Assembly (NCBI RefSeq): GCF_018325905.1 | Contig: NZ_AP021901.1 | Coordinates: 6,604,001-6,668,000, forward strand | DNA length: 64,000 bases | Direction: 5' to 3' | Source: Pseudomonas sp. St316 | Lineage (GTDB): Bacteria > Pseudomonadota > Gammaproteobacteria > Pseudomonadales > Pseudomonadaceae | In this document: in pieces, positions 28,482-37,657 of the stretch | How the letters are laid out: each line of letters opens with the position of its first letter | Position numbering within the stretch: position 1 is the first letter of the stretch | Made by a program: the position numbers and the translations under genes | The notes under the pieces: model-generated | What the model was told of the DNA's origin: nothing | The model's input: the letters and a program-made list of their open reading frames with translations, nothing else | Database searches by the model: none

Positions 28482-28730
28482 ATCCTGCTCAAACAGATCT
28501 GAGAGGTGTACGACCGAGAGAGCCAGGTCGGCTATCAGGCCGCCTCGCGAACAAGCTTTGCTCCCACAGGTCCTGCTGAAACAGATCTGAGAGGTGTACG
28601 ACCGAGAGAGCCAGGCCGGCTATCAGGCCGCCTCGCGAGCAAGCTTTGCTCCCACAGGTCCTGCTCAAACAGATCTGAGAGGTGTACGACCGAGAGAGCC
28701 AGGTCGGCTCTAAGGCCGCCTCGTGAGTTT
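28453..28730. repeat. 88-bp tandem repeat carrying one REP half each
   Basis: The unit starting TCCTGCTCAAACAGATCTGA begins at 28483, 28571 and 28659, an exact 88-base period. Each unit ends in a same-orientation GCGAGCAAGCTTTGCTCCCA half-REP; the third is truncated at CCTCGTGAG (about 28727). Head-to-tail orientation is unlike the inverted pairs elsewhere in the window. Confidence 0.9.
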
Positions 28731-28739
28731 TTGATCTGG

Positions 28740-29000
28740 AGGCCCCGTTAACCACGCTGGCCGAACGCAGGTATTGCGCAGTGGGCATCCCGGCATGGAT
28801 GCCGGGATAGCCGCGCTGGGCCATGGATGGCCCTTCGCGGCGGGCCCACGGAGCAATGCCGGAGTGAGGGCACACCGAGCCGTAGGCGAGGTGCCGAGTG
28901 GTGGGGCAAAGACCTTTTGGTTACTTTTGGCTGGGCCGGCATTCCGGGCGTTTGCCAAAAGTGACACGCCGTAAGGGCGTAACCGCCAGCCGCCGTCACC
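28740..29000. repeat. Hairpin-rich dispersed-type element
   Basis: A series of perfect stems is visible: ATCCCGGCAT/ATGCCGGGAT (28787-28808), GGGCCAT/ATGGCCC (28818-28833), long-range AATGCCGG (28855) with CCGGCATT (28936), and GTTACTTTTGGC (28920-28931) with GCCAAAAGTGAC (28954-28965). I recall closely similar sequence recurring in other P. fluorescens-group genomes, which I cannot verify here. Short frames within it look spurious. Confidence 0.6.
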
Positions 29001-29029
29001 GCAGCAATGGATATGCCCCTAGAAACAAC

Positions 29030-29120
29030 TGTGGGAGCGAGCTTGCTCGCGATGGCGCAGTGTCAGTCGACATTAATGCCAACTGAACGGACGCTATCGC
29101 GAGCAAGCTCGCTCCCACAG
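29030..29120. repeat. REP inverted-repeat pair
   Basis: TGTGGGAGCGAGCTTGCTCG at 29030 is mirrored by CGAGCAAGCTCGCTCCCACA ending at about 29119, just downstream of the tagQ stop. Confidence 0.92.
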
Positions 29121-29171
29121 GTTTCACGCAGCGATCACTCCATGAAGAAGTGATCAACAACCATCACTCAA

Positions 29172-30113
29172 TCAAACATTCGGGCAAGGCACCGGTGCCC
29201 AGTCGCCCAGGTCCGGGTTTTTGCACATGCTGTTGACCTGAGTGGTACCAGCGCTGGCAACCTGCTTGCTTTCATCCTGCTTGGCCTTGGCGGTCTGCAG
29301 GGTTTTCTCGGTGGTCACCGCTTCTTTCGGCACGACCGGCAGGTCTTTCTTCTTCGCCGGTTGTACGACCTTGTTCTTTTTCTTGGTGCTGGTCTGAGCC
29401 ACGACCGGCGTGGTGTCGGCAGTGGCCACGGTCACCACGTCAGTACGCTGTACACCCACTTGCTGCAGGTCTTTCTCGTAGGCCTGGGTGTAGTTGTTCA
29501 GGTCTTCGGACGCTTTGCCGTTGACCGCGACAATCAGGTCGTTCGACTCTTTCAGGCCGGCGACGATTTCTGCCAGGCGCTTGCGACCTTCAGTGTCGTT
29601 GACAGTCTTGGCCTTGCGGTCGGCAACCAGTTTGCTGAACGCGTTCTGGTAGCACTGCTGCGACGTCTTGGCGTAGGCGGTGCTGCGGTCGATGTCGGAG
29701 ACGCTTTTGTTGACGTCGGCGGCGTAGGACGCGATGCGCTGGTTGTCATCGGCGATCTGCTTCTGGCGCTCGGTGTAGTAACCGGCTGCACCACCGGCCA
29801 GGGCGCCGCCCGCGGCACCGATGGCGGCGTTGCGGCCACGGTCTTCCTTATCGGCGGTCAGGGCGCCCAGCAGTGCACCACCAACCGCGCCGACGGCAGC
29901 GCCGGTGACCACGGACTTGGTCATGTTGCCTTCGGTGGAGCGCAAGTGCTGCACCGGCTCGTAGCAGTTAGGGTAGTACTCGACCTTGGTGCTCGAGGCG
30001 ACCTTGGAGGTCGGCGACGTGGCGCAGCCGGTCAGTACGGTGCTGAAGCCGACAGCGACCATCAGCAAGTGACGCTTGGAAACCGAAGCAAAGGGTTTAC
30101 GGGAGAAAAGCAT
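29172..30113 (-). CDS. tagQ: TagQ-like outer-membrane lipoprotein of the T6SS threonine-phosphorylation pathway
   Basis: A 313-residue lipoprotein with lipobox VLTGC (Cys30). After a short linker comes a glycine-zipper segment (about 66-116, VVTGAAVGAVGGALLGAL and AAIGAAGGALAGGAAGYY), then helical sequence and a lysine-rich region. Position and order next to tagR-tagS-tagT-ppkA match the P. aeruginosa TPP pathway, where TagQ is an outer-membrane lipoprotein that anchors TagR. Detection is mainly by synteny and architecture. It is the last gene of the leftward operon. Confidence 0.85.
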   Translation of the reverse strand: MLFSRKPFASVSKRHLLMVAVGFSTVLTGCATSPTSKVASSTKVEYYPNCYEPVQHLRSTEGNMTKSVVTGAAVGAVGGALLGALTADKEDRGRNAAIGAAGGALAGGAAGYYTERQKQIADDNQRIASYAADVNKSVSDIDRSTAYAKTSQQCYQNAFSKLVADRKAKTVNDTEGRKRLAEIVAGLKESNDLIVAVNGKASEDLNNYTQAYEKDLQQVGVQRTDVVTVATADTTPVVAQTSTKKKNKVVQPAKKKDLPVVPKEAVTTEKTLQTAKAKQDESKQVASAGTTQVNSMCKNPDLGDWAPVPCPNV

Positions 30114-30198
30114 AGTTGTGTTCTCGTTTAAGTGTTGACCAGCTCAGCGCGGCGCTATCGCCGCCTGAGTCCCTTCCAAGCTCGCTGACAACGAACAC

Positions 30199-31926
30199 TC
30201 AAGACCGCTGAGCGCTCGATGCGAGCAATTCCTTCAATATCGCCGCCGGGTCGGCTCGTTTTTGCTGACGATAATCCCCGACATGACGAACGAATAACGT
30301 TGCACGCGCCACCAGGCTCTTGCCCAGAACCGGTTTGCGCTCCAATTCTTCCTTGACGCGCTGGAACTGCGCCTGGATCACGGCATCGGTGTAGCGCGTG
30401 CCGGTCGCCAGGTTGTCGATGTAGATCGCCACCGCGCCATCCAGCGCGCTGCGGCCGTTGTCGATGGCCGTCGCGAACAACGTGGCGCTGGCCTCGTCCT
30501 TGGCGTCCAGGGCGGCTTGCCGGCTGTTTTGCAGATTGGTCAGGCGAATGTTGTAGTTGTTGACGGTCTCGGCCACCAGGGCCGACGACTGAATCAAGTT
30601 GCCCGCCGCTTCCTCGCGCTGCTGGGCGATGAGCGAGACGTTGCGCTTGAGCTCTTCATTGACCAGACCCAGTTCGGCTTGCAGGCGCGGGTCGACGCTG
30701 GCGGCGATGATGCTGTCCAGGCGCTTGGTCGGGTCGTCGGCGTCATCGATGGCGTCGGTCAGCGACGCGAGCCGCCCTTCCTTCTGCCACTGGGCAAACA
30801 ATTCCTTGTAGCGCGAACGTGGCGCCGACAAGGCACCGACGGCCACGCGAAAACCGGTGGTTTCGTTGCTTTGCTCGGTGCCGTCGGCGGCGAACAATGG
30901 GTATTCGCGGCGCATGCCGGTGAACAGCGTGCCCTCGCCTTCCAGGTAGTTGCCGCCCTTGACCACGAAACCGCCATAGGCGCCCTGGCGGCGACCGGCG
31001 TGCACCAACTGGAAGGATTCCTGGACCATCTCGGCGGCGTTGCCCACCACGTCGAACAGGCCGATGGGGTTCGGCAGCTTGGTGCCGATGGGCATCAGCC
31101 GTGCCGCCTGGCCGGTGCCGCCGGCAACCTGGTTGAACACCGCCCAATCGGCCAGCGGTCCGTCGCTTTCACTGCCTTCCAGGCGCCGAGGGAACAGGCG
31201 CCCTTCCAGGTCCTGGCGACTCACCGCCTGGCCGCCACGAGCAGCGAATTCCCACTCCACTTCAGTGGGCAGGCGTACGAAACCCAACCCGCCGTCTTCG
31301 GCGGAGGTGCCGCGACCGCTCACCGGCAGCAAGTCCTTGTGGTATTTCATCAGCCAGGCGCTGTACACCGCCGAGAAACGTTCAGCCTCGAACTTCGACA
31401 GTTTCACCTTGGGCAAACGCCCGGCCACGCCTTGGGGCCAATCGGCTTGCAAGGTTTCACAGGCCGGCGCCGGCTCGCCGCTGGCAAGCGATTGCGCCTG
31501 GGCCATGACCTGGGCGTATTGCCGGGCCGTGACCTCGTACTTGCCGATGAAGTACAGCATCGGTTTGAGCGGCGTCTTGGCGTCGGTCTTGGGCATCAAC
31601 GGCGTGATGGTCTTGTTCCAGTCCTTGGGCAAGTCCTTGAGGGTGAACTGGCCATTGATGAAGTCGCGCCGGTAGCCGGAAATGAACGACTGCTGGTAAC
31701 CGGCCTCGTCTTCGCTGAACGGATAACCAAGGCTGATCTCGCGATCGTCCAGGGTGCCCTGGGCGAGGATGTAGACGTAGCGGAACACCATCTGGCCTTC
31801 GCACGGCAGCGGCAGGCTGACGTCGTCGGGCAACGGCTTGGGGTTGTCCAGCTTGTCCGTGCCTTCGTCGGCCCAGACCAAACCGGCCAGGCTCAGCGCC
31901 ACGGCGGCGCCCAATAACTTATACAT
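30199..31926 (-). CDS. tagR: TagR, FGE-sulfatase-domain periplasmic regulator of PpkA
   Basis: A 575-residue protein with a cleavable signal peptide (start MYKLLGAAVALSLAG, likely cut after VWA). The middle carries a formylglycine-generating-enzyme-like domain: LPTEVEWEFAARGGQAVS (about 220-237), DVVGNAAEMVQESF, and GFRVAVGAL. The C-terminal third is helical. In P. aeruginosa TagR promotes PpkA activation from the periplasm. The start at 31926 has AAGGAATT upstream and overlaps the tagS stop by 8 bases. Confidence 0.92.
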   Translation of the reverse strand: MYKLLGAAVALSLAGLVWADEGTDKLDNPKPLPDDVSLPLPCEGQMVFRYVYILAQGTLDDREISLGYPFSEDEAGYQQSFISGYRRDFINGQFTLKDLPKDWNKTITPLMPKTDAKTPLKPMLYFIGKYEVTARQYAQVMAQAQSLASGEPAPACETLQADWPQGVAGRLPKVKLSKFEAERFSAVYSAWLMKYHKDLLPVSGRGTSAEDGGLGFVRLPTEVEWEFAARGGQAVSRQDLEGRLFPRRLEGSESDGPLADWAVFNQVAGGTGQAARLMPIGTKLPNPIGLFDVVGNAAEMVQESFQLVHAGRRQGAYGGFVVKGGNYLEGEGTLFTGMRREYPLFAADGTEQSNETTGFRVAVGALSAPRSRYKELFAQWQKEGRLASLTDAIDDADDPTKRLDSIIAASVDPRLQAELGLVNEELKRNVSLIAQQREEAAGNLIQSSALVAETVNNYNIRLTNLQNSRQAALDAKDEASATLFATAIDNGRSALDGAVAIYIDNLATGTRYTDAVIQAQFQRVKEELERKPVLGKSLVARATLFVRHVGDYRQQKRADPAAILKELLASSAQRS

Positions 31927-33115
31927 CGCGAATTCCTTCACACGCCTGGATGCGCGCCACCCGCCAGCCGCCGCATGCCGCCGCGACAGCACTGACGCCG
32001 AGCACGGCCACCAGGGCCAAGGTGTAGTGACGCACCAACAGATGACTGGCGTATTCGCCGGGCATCTGTGCAAATAAATAATTCAGGCCCGACTGCGCCA
32101 AGCCGTACAGGCCGGCACTCAACAGGGCCGCAAAGGTGGCGCTGTAGAGCGCCTGCAACACCACGAACAACAACAGCGCCGCGGTGGAAACCCCCAGCAG
32201 GCGCAACACCGACAGCTCCCGGCGCTTACGCTCGACCGCCGCCAGGGCGCCGGCAAAGATCGCCGCGAATGCACCGGCCAAGGCCAACCCGGCAATGATC
32301 CAGAACACGATCGACAGGTTGCGACTCAGCGATTGCACTTGTGCAATGGTCTGGGCCTGGGTCGATACCAACAGGTTTTGCCCAGCGAAATACTGCCGCA
32401 GCGGCTCGACATCGCCAAGGCTGCGGGCATACAAACGAAACGCCGGGTAGACCCGTTGCCCACTCACGGCCACCGCATCGCCTGGCCAGCCGAATACGGG
32501 CACGGCACGGCCGTCGCGATAATCCTCGGCGGCCTCCAACAGCGCCAGCGGTGCAAACAGGCCGTCCCGGGCGAAGGCTTCCAATGGCAGCACGTGCAGC
32601 ACCTGCACGCGGGTGCGCTGCGCCTCGCTGCGACCGGCCACCTGCCGGCCGAAACTGGCCTGCAACCAATCGCCGGCCTTGGCGCCGAGCTTTTCGGCGG
32701 CGGTCTGGCTGAGCACCACTTGATCCAAGCCTTGGGGCACCGGCAAGTGCTCGAACAAGGGATCGGCGGCGGCAGTGGGAATCATCTCGACCGTGACGAC
32801 CGAAGCATCGCCGCTCAAATCCGCCGTGGCGGCGATCTGCCGGGTGCGCGGCAAGGCAAAGGCCACGTCGCCGCGTTGGCTCAATTGTTCGACGAACTCG
32901 GCACTGAAGCGACCACCGCCCAAGGGGATGATTTCCCGGGTGGCCGGGTCGTTCTGCAAGCGTTCGGTGAGGCTGCTGACCAAGCCGAACTTCAGGCCAA
33001 ACAGCACCAGCAACGGCGCCACCACTGCCACCAGGGCCAGCACCGAACAGGCCGACAGCCAGGCATCGTTGCGGTAATCCTGCCAGGCCAGGGAAGCCAC
33101 CAGCGCGCCGCGCAT
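31919..33115 (-). CDS. tagS: TagS, ABC-type permease (FtsX-like)
   Basis: A 398-residue inner-membrane protein. It has one N-terminal helix (SVLALVAVVAPLLVLFGLKF), a large periplasmic domain (about 50-260) and three C-terminal helices, the MacB/FtsX topology. The periplasmic portion includes LQASFGRQVAGRSEAQRTRV. It pairs with the ATPase TagT and acts upstream of PpkA. The ATG at 33115 overlaps the tagT stop (ATGA). Confidence 0.9.
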   Translation of the reverse strand: MRGALVASLAWQDYRNDAWLSACSVLALVAVVAPLLVLFGLKFGLVSSLTERLQNDPATREIIPLGGGRFSAEFVEQLSQRGDVAFALPRTRQIAATADLSGDASVVTVEMIPTAAADPLFEHLPVPQGLDQVVLSQTAAEKLGAKAGDWLQASFGRQVAGRSEAQRTRVQVLHVLPLEAFARDGLFAPLALLEAAEDYRDGRAVPVFGWPGDAVAVSGQRVYPAFRLYARSLGDVEPLRQYFAGQNLLVSTQAQTIAQVQSLSRNLSIVFWIIAGLALAGAFAAIFAGALAAVERKRRELSVLRLLGVSTAALLLFVVLQALYSATFAALLSAGLYGLAQSGLNYLFAQMPGEYASHLLVRHYTLALVAVLGVSAVAAACGGWRVARIQACEGIRDV

Positions 33116-33831
33116 CAGCAAGCCTCCCCGAGGGTGGCGGTGACGCCGCCGTCGACGTCGCGACGGCAACTGATGCGCCGCACCTGCAGACCACTGGCGC
33201 GGGCCAGCGCTTCGTCGTGGGTGGCAACCACACAGCAGACACCGTGTTCGCGAGCCTGGGCCACCAGCAACTGCATGACGCGTTCGGCGTTCAGCGGGTC
33301 GAGGGCGGCGGTCGGTTCATCGGCCAGCAACAGGCGCGGCCCATGGGCCAACGCCCGGGCACAGCTGACCCGCTGGCGTTGGCCGACGGATAAGTCCGCC
33401 GGTTTCTTGTCCAGTTGATCGGCAATGTCCAACTGCCCAGCCAGGCGCGTCACGCTTGCGTCATCCTTCAAGCCCAGCAATTTGCGCGACAACGCGATGT
33501 TGCCGCGCACATCCAGGAAGCCCAACAGGCCACCGGTTTGCAGAACATAACCCAGGTAACGGCTGCGCAGCTCGGCCAAGGTGCCCTGTTGCGACGCACG
33601 CCACAATTTGGCGATGTCCAGCGGCGTGTTGGCGGGCGTGAAGTCGAACTGCCCGGCCTGATCCGGCGCCAACACCAGCGCCAGCAGGTCCAGCAACGTG
33701 CTCTTGCCACAGCCACTGGGGCCGACCACCGCCAGTTGTTCACCGCCGCGCAAGTGCAGCCGTGGAATCACCAGGCTGTAGCGCTGGCTGCCGGCGCCCC
33801 GGCTTTTGTGCACGGCGTTCAGGGTCAGCAT
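33115..33831 (-). CDS. tagT: TagT, ABC transporter ATPase
   Basis: A 238-residue ABC ATPase of the LolD/MacB class. Walker A is GPSGCGKST (37-45), the signature is LSVGQRQRVSCARAL, and Walker B is LLLADEPTAALDP, followed by the switch His in VVATHDEALA. It energises TagS. The start ATG at 33831 overlaps the ppkA stop (TGATG); a GTG one codon earlier is an alternative. Confidence 0.93.
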   Translation of the reverse strand: MLTLNAVHKSRGAGSQRYSLVIPRLHLRGGEQLAVVGPSGCGKSTLLDLLALVLAPDQAGQFDFTPANTPLDIAKLWRASQQGTLAELRSRYLGYVLQTGGLLGFLDVRGNIALSRKLLGLKDDASVTRLAGQLDIADQLDKKPADLSVGQRQRVSCARALAHGPRLLLADEPTAALDPLNAERVMQLLVAQAREHGVCCVVATHDEALARASGLQVRRISCRRDVDGGVTATLGEAC

Positions 33832-36800
33832 CACGGCAGCGTCGACAACGGAACGCGGTACAAGGCGTCACCCGGCTCGGCATCACCGAAGCGCACCCAG
33901 TTGGCGAGGTCGTTGTGGAAGGTTTCGTAGAGGCGGATTTTCGAATCCAACTCGTCGATGAAATCTTCCTGCTCGGCCACGCTCAAGGACAGCCACAAAT
34001 CCTGGGTCATGTTCAGCGACTTGCTGCGGTACGGCAGCCCTTCGAGGTACTCGCCGAGAATCCCGCCGTCGGCCAGGTTGCCGCCCTTGCGCAAGGCCGA
34101 CGGATCGCGGCTCATGTAGGCACTGGCGCTGGCGATTTCCTGGAAGAAATCCTTGGGTGAGCTCTGGGTCTTGCGAGCCGCGTCGACGATCAGCTTGAGC
34201 GATTGCTGCAAGTCGTTGAGTTGCAGCTTGGTCAGCATCACGCAGACCTGGAACGCCGGCAGTGCCGGGTTGGTCAGGTCGCGGTCGGCGGTCCAGGCGC
34301 TGACCAGTTGCGGCGCCTGGCTGGCGGATTTACGCCCCAAAAAGTCCATGTGCATCGCGTAACCGACTGCGGCCGACTTGTCGGCCAGGCTCGGCGCGGC
34401 ACTGAGCAGCGGCACGCTTTGCGCTTTGTTGCTGCGCACCTGATGGACCAGGTCGGCGAACACCGAACCGATCTCGTCGACGCGCTCGCCGAACTTGCGC
34501 ACATCGGCGCCCGGCACCGGAATGTACAGGTCGCCGATCTGCGGGTTGGCGTCGGCGGTCAGGGTGCGGTACTGGCTCTGGGCGCCGGCATGGGTTTTCT
34601 TGCCGGCGTCGCTGAGCAGGTGCAAGGCGTAGATCTTGATCTGCTTGCCCAGCGCCGCCTGGCGCACTTCGGCCTCGTTCATTTGCGTGGCGGCAAAGGG
34701 ATCGTTCTTGCGCAGGGCCCCGGCGTCGGTGACCAACAGGATCAAACGCCCACCGTAACCGGACCAGTCCATGCCTTCGACGGCTTCCATGACCCCGGCA
34801 AACGCATCTTCGTTGAACGAATGGCTCGACACCGTCGATGCCTTGACCTGCCGCGCCAGCTCCATGAAGCGTTGTGGGTCGCGGCCCTGCTCCAGGGTGA
34901 TCAAGGTCTTGGCGACGTATTCCAGGCCTGGGGTTTTCTTGATGCTGCTGCGGAAACCCACCATGCCAAAGCTGACACTGTCCAGCTCGCCACGCTCGGC
35001 AATACGGGTTTGCAACTCGTGGACCACGTCGCGCACCTGGTCGATGTAGGGCTGCATCGACACGGTGGTGTCCACCACCAGCACCACGGCGGTACGGAAC
35101 GCGTCGGCGTTGGCGGTGGTGATCGGCGTGTTGGTCGCAGCCCTCGGCGTGCTGCCCGGGTCGATGGACGCCACGTTCAGCAACTGCACCGGCTGGCCGT
35201 TTTCATCGAGGCTCTCGCGGGAATCGAAGATCGGCAACAGGTAGAACTGGCTCTGCGGTACGGCGCTGGCGGCGGGCTCCAGGGCCAGCACTTGCTGGTC
35301 CTCCTGCGGGCTCTGCTGGGCCTTGAGCAACACGTTCTTGGCCGCCGAAGGGTTGGCCAGCAGCTTTTCCACGTCGCCAGGCTGACGCAGGAACATCACC
35401 GGCGCACGGCCGGAACGTTCGGTGAACTTGAGCACCAGGCTTTGCTTCCAGTCGCTGACTTGGGCGGCGGGCAACCAGCCGTCGCTGCGCCCGTCGGTGG
35501 CCGCACCGACCCGCACCCACGAACCGCCGTCGACGTCCTTGCGCTGGTACACGTACAGCACGGAAAACGCCGGCAGCGCCTTGCCCGGTGCGGCGCCCGG
35601 TGCGTCGGCGAGCTTCGCCCCCGGTTTGCTGAGCACGCGCTGGAACAAGGTTTTCTTGCCGGCCATCAACAGTGGACGCTGACCGCCATCGGCCTCGGTC
35701 GCCACGGGCGGCTGAGCCGCAGGGGTAACGGGCGGCTTGACCGTCGGCACTTCCGGGGCCTTCGGCGGCTTCACTTGCGGTGGCTTGACCGAGGTGGTCG
35801 TGGCCACTGGCGTCTTCACTTCTTTGCCGTCATCACCGGCCAACCACCAATAACCCGCCCCACCCAACGCCAATGCCACGGCGACCGCAACGGCAGCCAG
35901 GGCGAACACCGGCCCCTTGCGTTGCTCCGACACCGAGGATTGCACCGAAGACTTTATCGGCGGCGCAACGGGCTTGGGCTGCGATTGTGGCGGCGGTGGT
36001 GAGTAAGCCGGGCCGCTGGGAATGTTGATGGACATGGGCGTCAGGCCCGCCAAGTCATCCACCGCAGGCGGCGTGACCGGCAGTTCAAACGACAACGGCC
36101 GGATCAGCGTCGCTTGCGCCGATTCCTCTGGCAGGTTATCCAACGCCCGCAACAACGCCGCCGCATCCGGGAAACGCTCCCCCGGATCCTTCGCCAGCAG
36201 CTTGCGCAACACGTCCTGGTAGCGGCCGTGGTGCACCGGCAGTTCCGGCAACGGCTCGGTCAGGTGCGCCAGGGCCGTGGACAGTGCGTCGTTGCCGGTA
36301 TACGGCAGTTTGCCAACAAGGATTTCGTAGAGCACCACGCCCAGGGCATACAGGTCGGCGCGGCCGTCGATGTCTTGCCCACGGGCTTGTTCCGGGCTCA
36401 TGTAGCTGGGCGTGCCGACGGCGAAACCGGCCTGGGTGAACTGGGTGCGGTCGTCCAGGGACTTGGCGATGCCGAAGTCCGAAAGCACCGCCGTGCCATC
36501 GGCGCGGAACAGGATGTTGGCCGGTTTGACGTCACGGTGGACCAGGCCCAACCCGTGGGCATAACCCAGGGCCGAGGCGATCTGGCGGATGTAGGTCAGG
36601 CCCTGCTCCGGCGTCAGGCCCGCGGCGATGCGTTCCTTGAGCGTGCCGTTGGGCAGGTACTCCATCGCCATGTAGTACAGCTCACCGACGTTGCCGATGT
36701 CATGGATGGTGACGGTGTGCGGGTGCGACAGGCGCGCCAGGGTCTTGCCTTCGCGCAGGAAACGCTCGCAGAAGGTCGGGTCGGCTGCCAGCGCGGCGGC

Positions 36801-36929
36801 CATCACTTTCAACGCCACCTTGCGTTCCAGCGAACGCTGCGTCGCCAGGTACACGCTGGCCATCGCGCCTTCACCGATCGGCCCTTCGATGTCGTAGCCG
36901 GGGATGACAATGTTCAGGGACAAGCTCAT
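33831..36929 (-). CDS. ppkA: Serine/threonine kinase PpkA
   Basis: A 1032-residue membrane kinase, the same length as the P. aeruginosa protein. The N-terminal kinase domain has the glycine loop IGEGAMASVY (18-27), Lys41, HRDVKPANIL (131-140) and DFG (151-153). A proline-rich juxtamembrane stretch precedes a single transmembrane helix (about 395-415). The C-terminal periplasmic half contains a von Willebrand A domain (VVLVVDTTVSMQPYIDQV). In the H1-T6SS, PpkA phosphorylates Fha1 to trigger assembly and firing after membrane insult. It overlaps pppA and tagT by 3-4 bases. Confidence 0.96.
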   Translation of the reverse strand: MSLSLNIVIPGYDIEGPIGEGAMASVYLATQRSLERKVALKVMAAALAADPTFCERFLREGKTLARLSHPHTVTIHDIGNVGELYYMAMEYLPNGTLKERIAAGLTPEQGLTYIRQIASALGYAHGLGLVHRDVKPANILFRADGTAVLSDFGIAKSLDDRTQFTQAGFAVGTPSYMSPEQARGQDIDGRADLYALGVVLYEILVGKLPYTGNDALSTALAHLTEPLPELPVHHGRYQDVLRKLLAKDPGERFPDAAALLRALDNLPEESAQATLIRPLSFELPVTPPAVDDLAGLTPMSINIPSGPAYSPPPPQSQPKPVAPPIKSSVQSSVSEQRKGPVFALAAVAVAVALALGGAGYWWLAGDDGKEVKTPVATTTSVKPPQVKPPKAPEVPTVKPPVTPAAQPPVATEADGGQRPLLMAGKKTLFQRVLSKPGAKLADAPGAAPGKALPAFSVLYVYQRKDVDGGSWVRVGAATDGRSDGWLPAAQVSDWKQSLVLKFTERSGRAPVMFLRQPGDVEKLLANPSAAKNVLLKAQQSPQEDQQVLALEPAASAVPQSQFYLLPIFDSRESLDENGQPVQLLNVASIDPGSTPRAATNTPITTANADAFRTAVVLVVDTTVSMQPYIDQVRDVVHELQTRIAERGELDSVSFGMVGFRSSIKKTPGLEYVAKTLITLEQGRDPQRFMELARQVKASTVSSHSFNEDAFAGVMEAVEGMDWSGYGGRLILLVTDAGALRKNDPFAATQMNEAEVRQAALGKQIKIYALHLLSDAGKKTHAGAQSQYRTLTADANPQIGDLYIPVPGADVRKFGERVDEIGSVFADLVHQVRSNKAQSVPLLSAAPSLADKSAAVGYAMHMDFLGRKSASQAPQLVSAWTADRDLTNPALPAFQVCVMLTKLQLNDLQQSLKLIVDAARKTQSSPKDFFQEIASASAYMSRDPSALRKGGNLADGGILGEYLEGLPYRSKSLNMTQDLWLSLSVAEQEDFIDELDSKIRLYETFHNDLANWVRFGDAEPGDALYRVPLSTLP

Positions 36930-37657
36930 GACGGCACCTTCACGACCACCACGGTGATGTTGTCCGGCGCGCCACGCATCAGGCCCAGGGACACCAGGCT
37001 GCTGGCGATTTCGCCGGGCTCGTCGTGGCTCAATACCTCGCGGATTTCTTCGTCCTCGACGGTCTTGGTCAGCCCGTCGCTGCACAACAGGTAACTGTCG
37101 CCGGGTACCAGCAACAATTCGGTCAGCGCCAGGTTCAGTTGCGCCTCGACGCCAATGGCCCGGGTAACGATGTTGGCCCGCGGATGCACCCGCGCCTCGG
37201 CTTCGCTGAGCAGGCCGCTGTCCTGCAGATCCTGAACGTAGCTGTGGTCCCGGGAGATGCCTTCGAGCATGCCATCGCGCAGGCGATACAACCGACTGTC
37301 ACCGGCCCACAGGCACATGCCGCGCAGGTCGCGGGCGGCCAGCACCACCACGGTGCTGCCCATCATCGTCACGCCACGGTTGGCGGTTTCTTCACGCACG
37401 GCGGCGTTGACGCGCAGCAGGTCGCTTTGCAGCGCCGCGACGTATTCGTCCAGCGAACGACCCACGGCAATATTGCGCAAACTGTCGACGATCAGGCTGC
37501 TGACGTAGTCGCCCGCCGCGTGCCCGCCCATGCCATCGGCCACGACCCACAGGCCGTTTTCCGGCAGGTCCAGGCAAGCGTCTTCGTTGACCTGGCGGAC
37601 CATTCCGACATGGCTCTTGCTTGCAGACTTGATTGCTTTTCCGGCACTTGGACGCAT
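36926..37657 (-). CDS. pppA: PP2C-type phosphatase PppA
   Basis: A 243-residue PPM/PP2C phosphatase. Metal-binding motifs are VRQVNEDA (20-27), VVADGMGGHAAGD (38-50), LLCSDGLT and the C-terminal GAPDNITVVVVKV. It dephosphorylates Fha1 and so opposes PpkA, allowing sheath disassembly and repositioning. Its stop overlaps the ppkA start (ATGA); its start lies directly against the tagF stop. Confidence 0.96.
   Translation of the reverse strand: MRPSAGKAIKSASKSHVGMVRQVNEDACLDLPENGLWVVADGMGGHAAGDYVSSLIVDSLRNIAVGRSLDEYVAALQSDLLRVNAAVREETANRGVTMMGSTVVVLAARDLRGMCLWAGDSRLYRLRDGMLEGISRDHSYVQDLQDSGLLSEAEARVHPRANIVTRAIGVEAQLNLALTELLLVPGDSYLLCSDGLTKTVEDEEIREVLSHDEPGEIASSLVSLGLMRGAPDNITVVVVKVPS

Larger units (their letters stand above)
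28006..29171. other. Gene-free repeat region upstream of the T6SS locus
   Basis: About 1.17 kb with no supportable coding gene. It consists of a nested REP array (28037-28730), a separate hairpin-rich element (about 28740-29000) and one further REP pair (29030-29120). The short reading frames inside are repeat translations. Confidence 0.85.

Noticed and set aside
28453..28730. Regular 88-base repeats as a CRISPR array
   Set aside because: The whole 88-base unit is repeated with no variable spacers, the repeated part includes REP sequence, and no cas genes are nearby.
28774..29086. Short open frames in the hairpin-rich element
   Set aside because: They overlap palindromes and repeats in several frames, lack ribosome binding sites, and look like translations of a dispersed repeat.
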